From the NCBI GenBank assembly GCA_023389545.1, contig JAEWEI010000025.1:1-10724 (forward strand): a stretch of DNA of 10,724 nt, written 5' to 3'. Both the position numbers and the translations under genes were made by a program. Below the pieces are notes generated by a model. The model did not search any database. It was not told where the DNA came from and saw only the letters and a program-made list of their open reading frames with translations. Position 1 is the first letter of the stretch. The number at the start of each line of letters is the position of its first letter. This document shows, one piece after another, positions 9,028-10,724 of this stretch. Source of the stretch: Actinomycetes bacterium (lineage in GTDB: Bacteria; Actinomycetota; Actinomycetes; Actinomycetales; Cellulomonadaceae).

Positions 9028-9960
9028 GTGGGGTCGCAGTCCGATCCGCACGCGCACGCTCCGGTCGTCTCCCGACGCCAGCTCCGCGAGCAGGCCGCCC
9101 AGGCCGAGCGTGCCCAGCGCCGCGGCAAGGCGGCGCCCAAGGCCGCTCGCGCCATCGCGCACGAGTCGTCGCCCTCCGTCCTGGAGAGCGGCCAGCGGCA
9201 CGCCCCCACGTCCGCGCAGGGCCAACGGCAGAGCGTGCCGCGCGGCCCCGTGAGCCGATCGGCCAGCTGGACGGTCCGGCTCGGCGTCCTCGCGGCGCTC
9301 GCCGGCGTGACGGTAGTCGTCCCCCTTACCCAGAAGTCGCTACCGAGCGGCGGGTTCGCCGCCGACCTGCAGGCGCAAATCGAGCTGCCGAGCACGGTCG
9401 AGGCGCTCAGCTCGTCGACAGTCCCCGGGCTGCCGTCCTCCCTCATCTCCACCGACGCCACAGCGCTCCGCGCGACCGTCAGCACCAGCCGCTCCGAGGA
9501 GCGCGAGGAGCTGGCCGGCTGCGACGGCGCGACGCGGGCCCCCGGCACCAACGGCCAGCTCAAGACCGCCGACCTGTGCACGCTCTGGGACGGCAAGACC
9601 CAGCTCCGCGCCGACGCCGCCGTCTCCCTCGCGGTGCTCAACGAGGCGTACGTCGCCCGCTTCGGCGCCGACCTGTGCCTGGTCAGCGGCTACCGCACGC
9701 TGTCACAGCAGATATCCGTCAAGGCGCAGAAGGGCGGCCTCGCCGCCGCGCCCGGCAAGTCCAATCACGGCTGGGGGCTCGCCGTCGACCTCTGCTCCTC
9801 GGAGACGAGCGGCAGCAAGTGGACCTGGCTCAACCAGAACGCGCCGTCCTACGGGTGGGACAACCCCGAATGGGCCCGCCCCGGCGGCTCCGGGCCGTAT
9901 GAGCGTTGGCACTGGGAGTACACGCAGGGCGTCAAGGCCGACGGCGAGTACTTCGGCTGA
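9028..9960 (+). CDS. Membrane-anchored VanY-type D-alanyl-D-alanine carboxypeptidase (peptidase M15)
   Basis: This predicted zinc peptidase trims the terminal D-Ala from peptidoglycan stem peptides outside the membrane. It has 310 residues: a charged cytoplasmic N-terminus (SRRQLREQAAQAERAQRR, about 15-32) of a form common in actinobacterial envelope proteins, one membrane anchor (about 82-100), a Ser/Thr-rich spacer to about 160, and the M15/VanY domain (about 165-310). Active-site features are SGYRT (220-224), SNHGWGLAVDL with zinc ligands H247 and D254, and YERWHWEY with predicted catalytic E292 and third ligand H295 (the ExxH form). All key residues are present. Four Cys (165, 184, 217, 256) lie outside the membrane and could form disulfides. 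GTG 9028 is supported by GGAGG at 9019-9023, 4 nt upstream. It is monocistronic, ending at the strong terminator. VanY-like activity need not mean glycopeptide resistance; no vanHAX-like genes are present. Confidence 0.92.
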   Translation: MGSQSDPHAHAPVVSRRQLREQAAQAERAQRRGKAAPKAARAIAHESSPSVLESGQRHAPTSAQGQRQSVPRGPVSRSASWTVRLGVLAALAGVTVVVPLTQKSLPSGGFAADLQAQIELPSTVEALSSSTVPGLPSSLISTDATALRATVSTSRSEEREELAGCDGATRAPGTNGQLKTADLCTLWDGKTQLRADAAVSLAVLNEAYVARFGADLCLVSGYRTLSQQISVKAQKGGLAAAPGKSNHGWGLAVDLCSSETSGSKWTWLNQNAPSYGWDNPEWARPGGSGPYERWHWEYTQGVKADGEYFG

Positions 9961-9989
9961 CACTGGGCGCTAGCCCGCAGGACATGACG

Positions 9990-10020
9990 GAGCCCGACCG
10001 CGCCAGGCGCGGTCGGGCTC
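9990..10020. terminator. 14-bp terminator hairpin between convergent genes
   Basis: GAGCCCGACCGCGC (9990-10003) and GCGCGGTCGGGCTC (10007-10020) are perfectly complementary around a CAG loop, 29 nt after the peptidase stop. Only a short T-containing stretch (CTTGG) follows on the plus strand. The symmetrical stem lies between convergent genes (peptidase stop 9960, epimerase stop 10045), so it probably serves both directions. Confidence 0.85.
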
Positions 10021-10044
10021 CTTGGTGTCCGGGGGAGTCCCCGA

Positions 10045-10724
10045 TCAGCTCAGCGTCAGGCCCCACGTGACGGTGTGCGTGGCGCCCGGGGCGAGGCGCA
10101 CCAGGCGCTCACCGGTGCGGAACGCGTCGGCGATGCAGCTCATCGGCTCGGCGGCGACGCCGCCACGGTCGATGCCGGGGATGCCGTTGCCCGTGCACAC
10201 CTGCCAGGTGTCCATCGTCCCGTCCATCCACACCGACGCGGTGTGCCCGTCCGGGGCCGCCAGGTGGATCCAGGACAGGCCGTCGGCGTCACGCAGCGGG
10301 TCGACGAACGCGTCGTCCAGCACGATCCCCGCGAGCGGGCGGGGCGCGCGGAAGTCGAAGTCGCCATCGACGGGCTCGGCGCCGATCGGCAGCAGGCGCT
10401 CGTCGTTGACCACGTGTGTCGCCGCGTCCAACCGCAGCGTGCACTCGTCGACGCTGGCGTCGCCGGGGGACAGCCACGGGTGGAAGCCCACGCCGTACGG
10501 CGCCTCGGAGCCGCTCAGGTTCGTGGCCGACACCTCCACGCGCAGGCCCTCGTTGGACAGGGTGTACGTGGCCTCGACGCGCAGCTCCCACGGGTAGCCG
10601 GGCGTCGGCACGATGTCGTGGCGCAGCGTGACCGACGTGCCGGTGGGCTCGCCCACAGGGGTGAACCGCGCGTGGCTGACCAGGCCGTGCAGGGCCGTGC
10701 GCCGGTCGTGCTCGTTGAGCGGCA
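10045..10724 (-). CDS. Aldose 1-epimerase (galactose mutarotase-like) family protein, N-terminus outside window
   Basis: The family interconverts alpha and beta anomers of aldoses in the cytoplasm. About 225 residues are visible; the usual length is near 300, so about 70-80 N-terminal residues lie beyond the window edge. The fragment begins with LNEHDRRTALHGLV, whose LHG carries the first active-site His of the fold. GVGFHPWLS supplies the second active-site His, and GGVAAEPMSCIADAF supplies the Glu that acts as base in characterised mutarotases. The all-beta character with strands such as LRVEATYTL and HTVTWGLTLS fits the beta-sandwich. The frame stays open from 10047 to the window end, so the internal ATG at 10656 is not the start. 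The sugar specificity is unknown; the divergent form of the motifs fits the broader 'aldose 1-epimerase family' better than a proven GalM. The stop faces the shared terminator. Confidence 0.9.
   Translation of the reverse strand, partial: PLNEHDRRTALHGLVSHARFTPVGEPTGTSVTLRHDIVPTPGYPWELRVEATYTLSNEGLRVEVSATNLSGSEAPYGVGFHPWLSPGDASVDECTLRLDAATHVVNDERLLPIGAEPVDGDFDFRAPRPLAGIVLDDAFVDPLRDADGLSWIHLAAPDGHTASVWMDGTMDTWQVCTGNGIPGIDRGGVAAEPMSCIADAFRTGERLVRLAPGATHTVTWGLTLS

Noticed and set aside
9012..9902. Second long plus-strand frame over the M15 gene
   Set aside because: An Arg/Pro-rich product with no motif; the frame starting at 9028 has the complete zinc-peptidase signature and the ribosome binding site.

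Overview
The window comes from a high-GC Gram-positive bacterium, most likely an actinomycete of the Micrococcales (Cellulomonas-like; the genus is inferred from protein character, not proven). Evidence is the very high G+C with strong G/C in third codon positions, frequent GTG starts, leaderless-looking promoters, and above all a Kgd-type fused 2-oxoglutarate decarboxylase/dehydrogenase, which is characteristic of Actinomycetota. The window reads as ordinary chromosome: no insertion sequence, phage gene, tRNA, rRNA, CRISPR array or clear sign of transfer was seen.

Layout, left to right. (1) 1-2276, minus: N-terminal 758 codons of kgd (TCA cycle, lipoylated 2-oxoacid dehydrogenase complex), cut by the window edge, with its own promoter at about 2337-2365. 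(2) 4216-2481, minus: a two-gene ABC exporter operon (ATPase then ABC-2 permease, ATGA overlap) behind a probable leaderless promoter. (3) 6129-4304, minus: an OmpR/PhoB-type response regulator followed by a histidine kinase with almost no extracytoplasmic loop, also joined by an ATGA overlap. (4) About 6253-8824, plus: a promoter, a roughly 155-nt strongly base-paired leader that also carries a near-leaderless 52-codon reading frame ending on the next start codon, then two tandem CNNM/CorC-type CBS membrane proteins joined by a GTGA overlap. (5) About 8901-9960, plus: a good sigma-A-type promoter inside an inverted repeat, a structured 5' UTR, a strong ribosome binding site and a membrane-anchored VanY-type M15 D,D-carboxypeptidase. 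(6) A 14-bp terminator hairpin shared by convergent genes. (7) 10724-10045, minus: C-terminal three quarters of an aldose 1-epimerase family protein.

Functionally the centre of the window is about the cell envelope: a two-component system that probably senses within the membrane, an ABC exporter next to it in the same orientation, a pair of transport/divalent-cation related membrane proteins, and a peptidoglycan carboxypeptidase. The physical links within each operon are visible in the sequence; a common regulon is only inference. Central carbon metabolism (kgd) and sugar mutarotation flank this block. The least explained part is the leader at 6265-6419. I found no wholly new protein system here; the novelty candidates are cis-regulatory.
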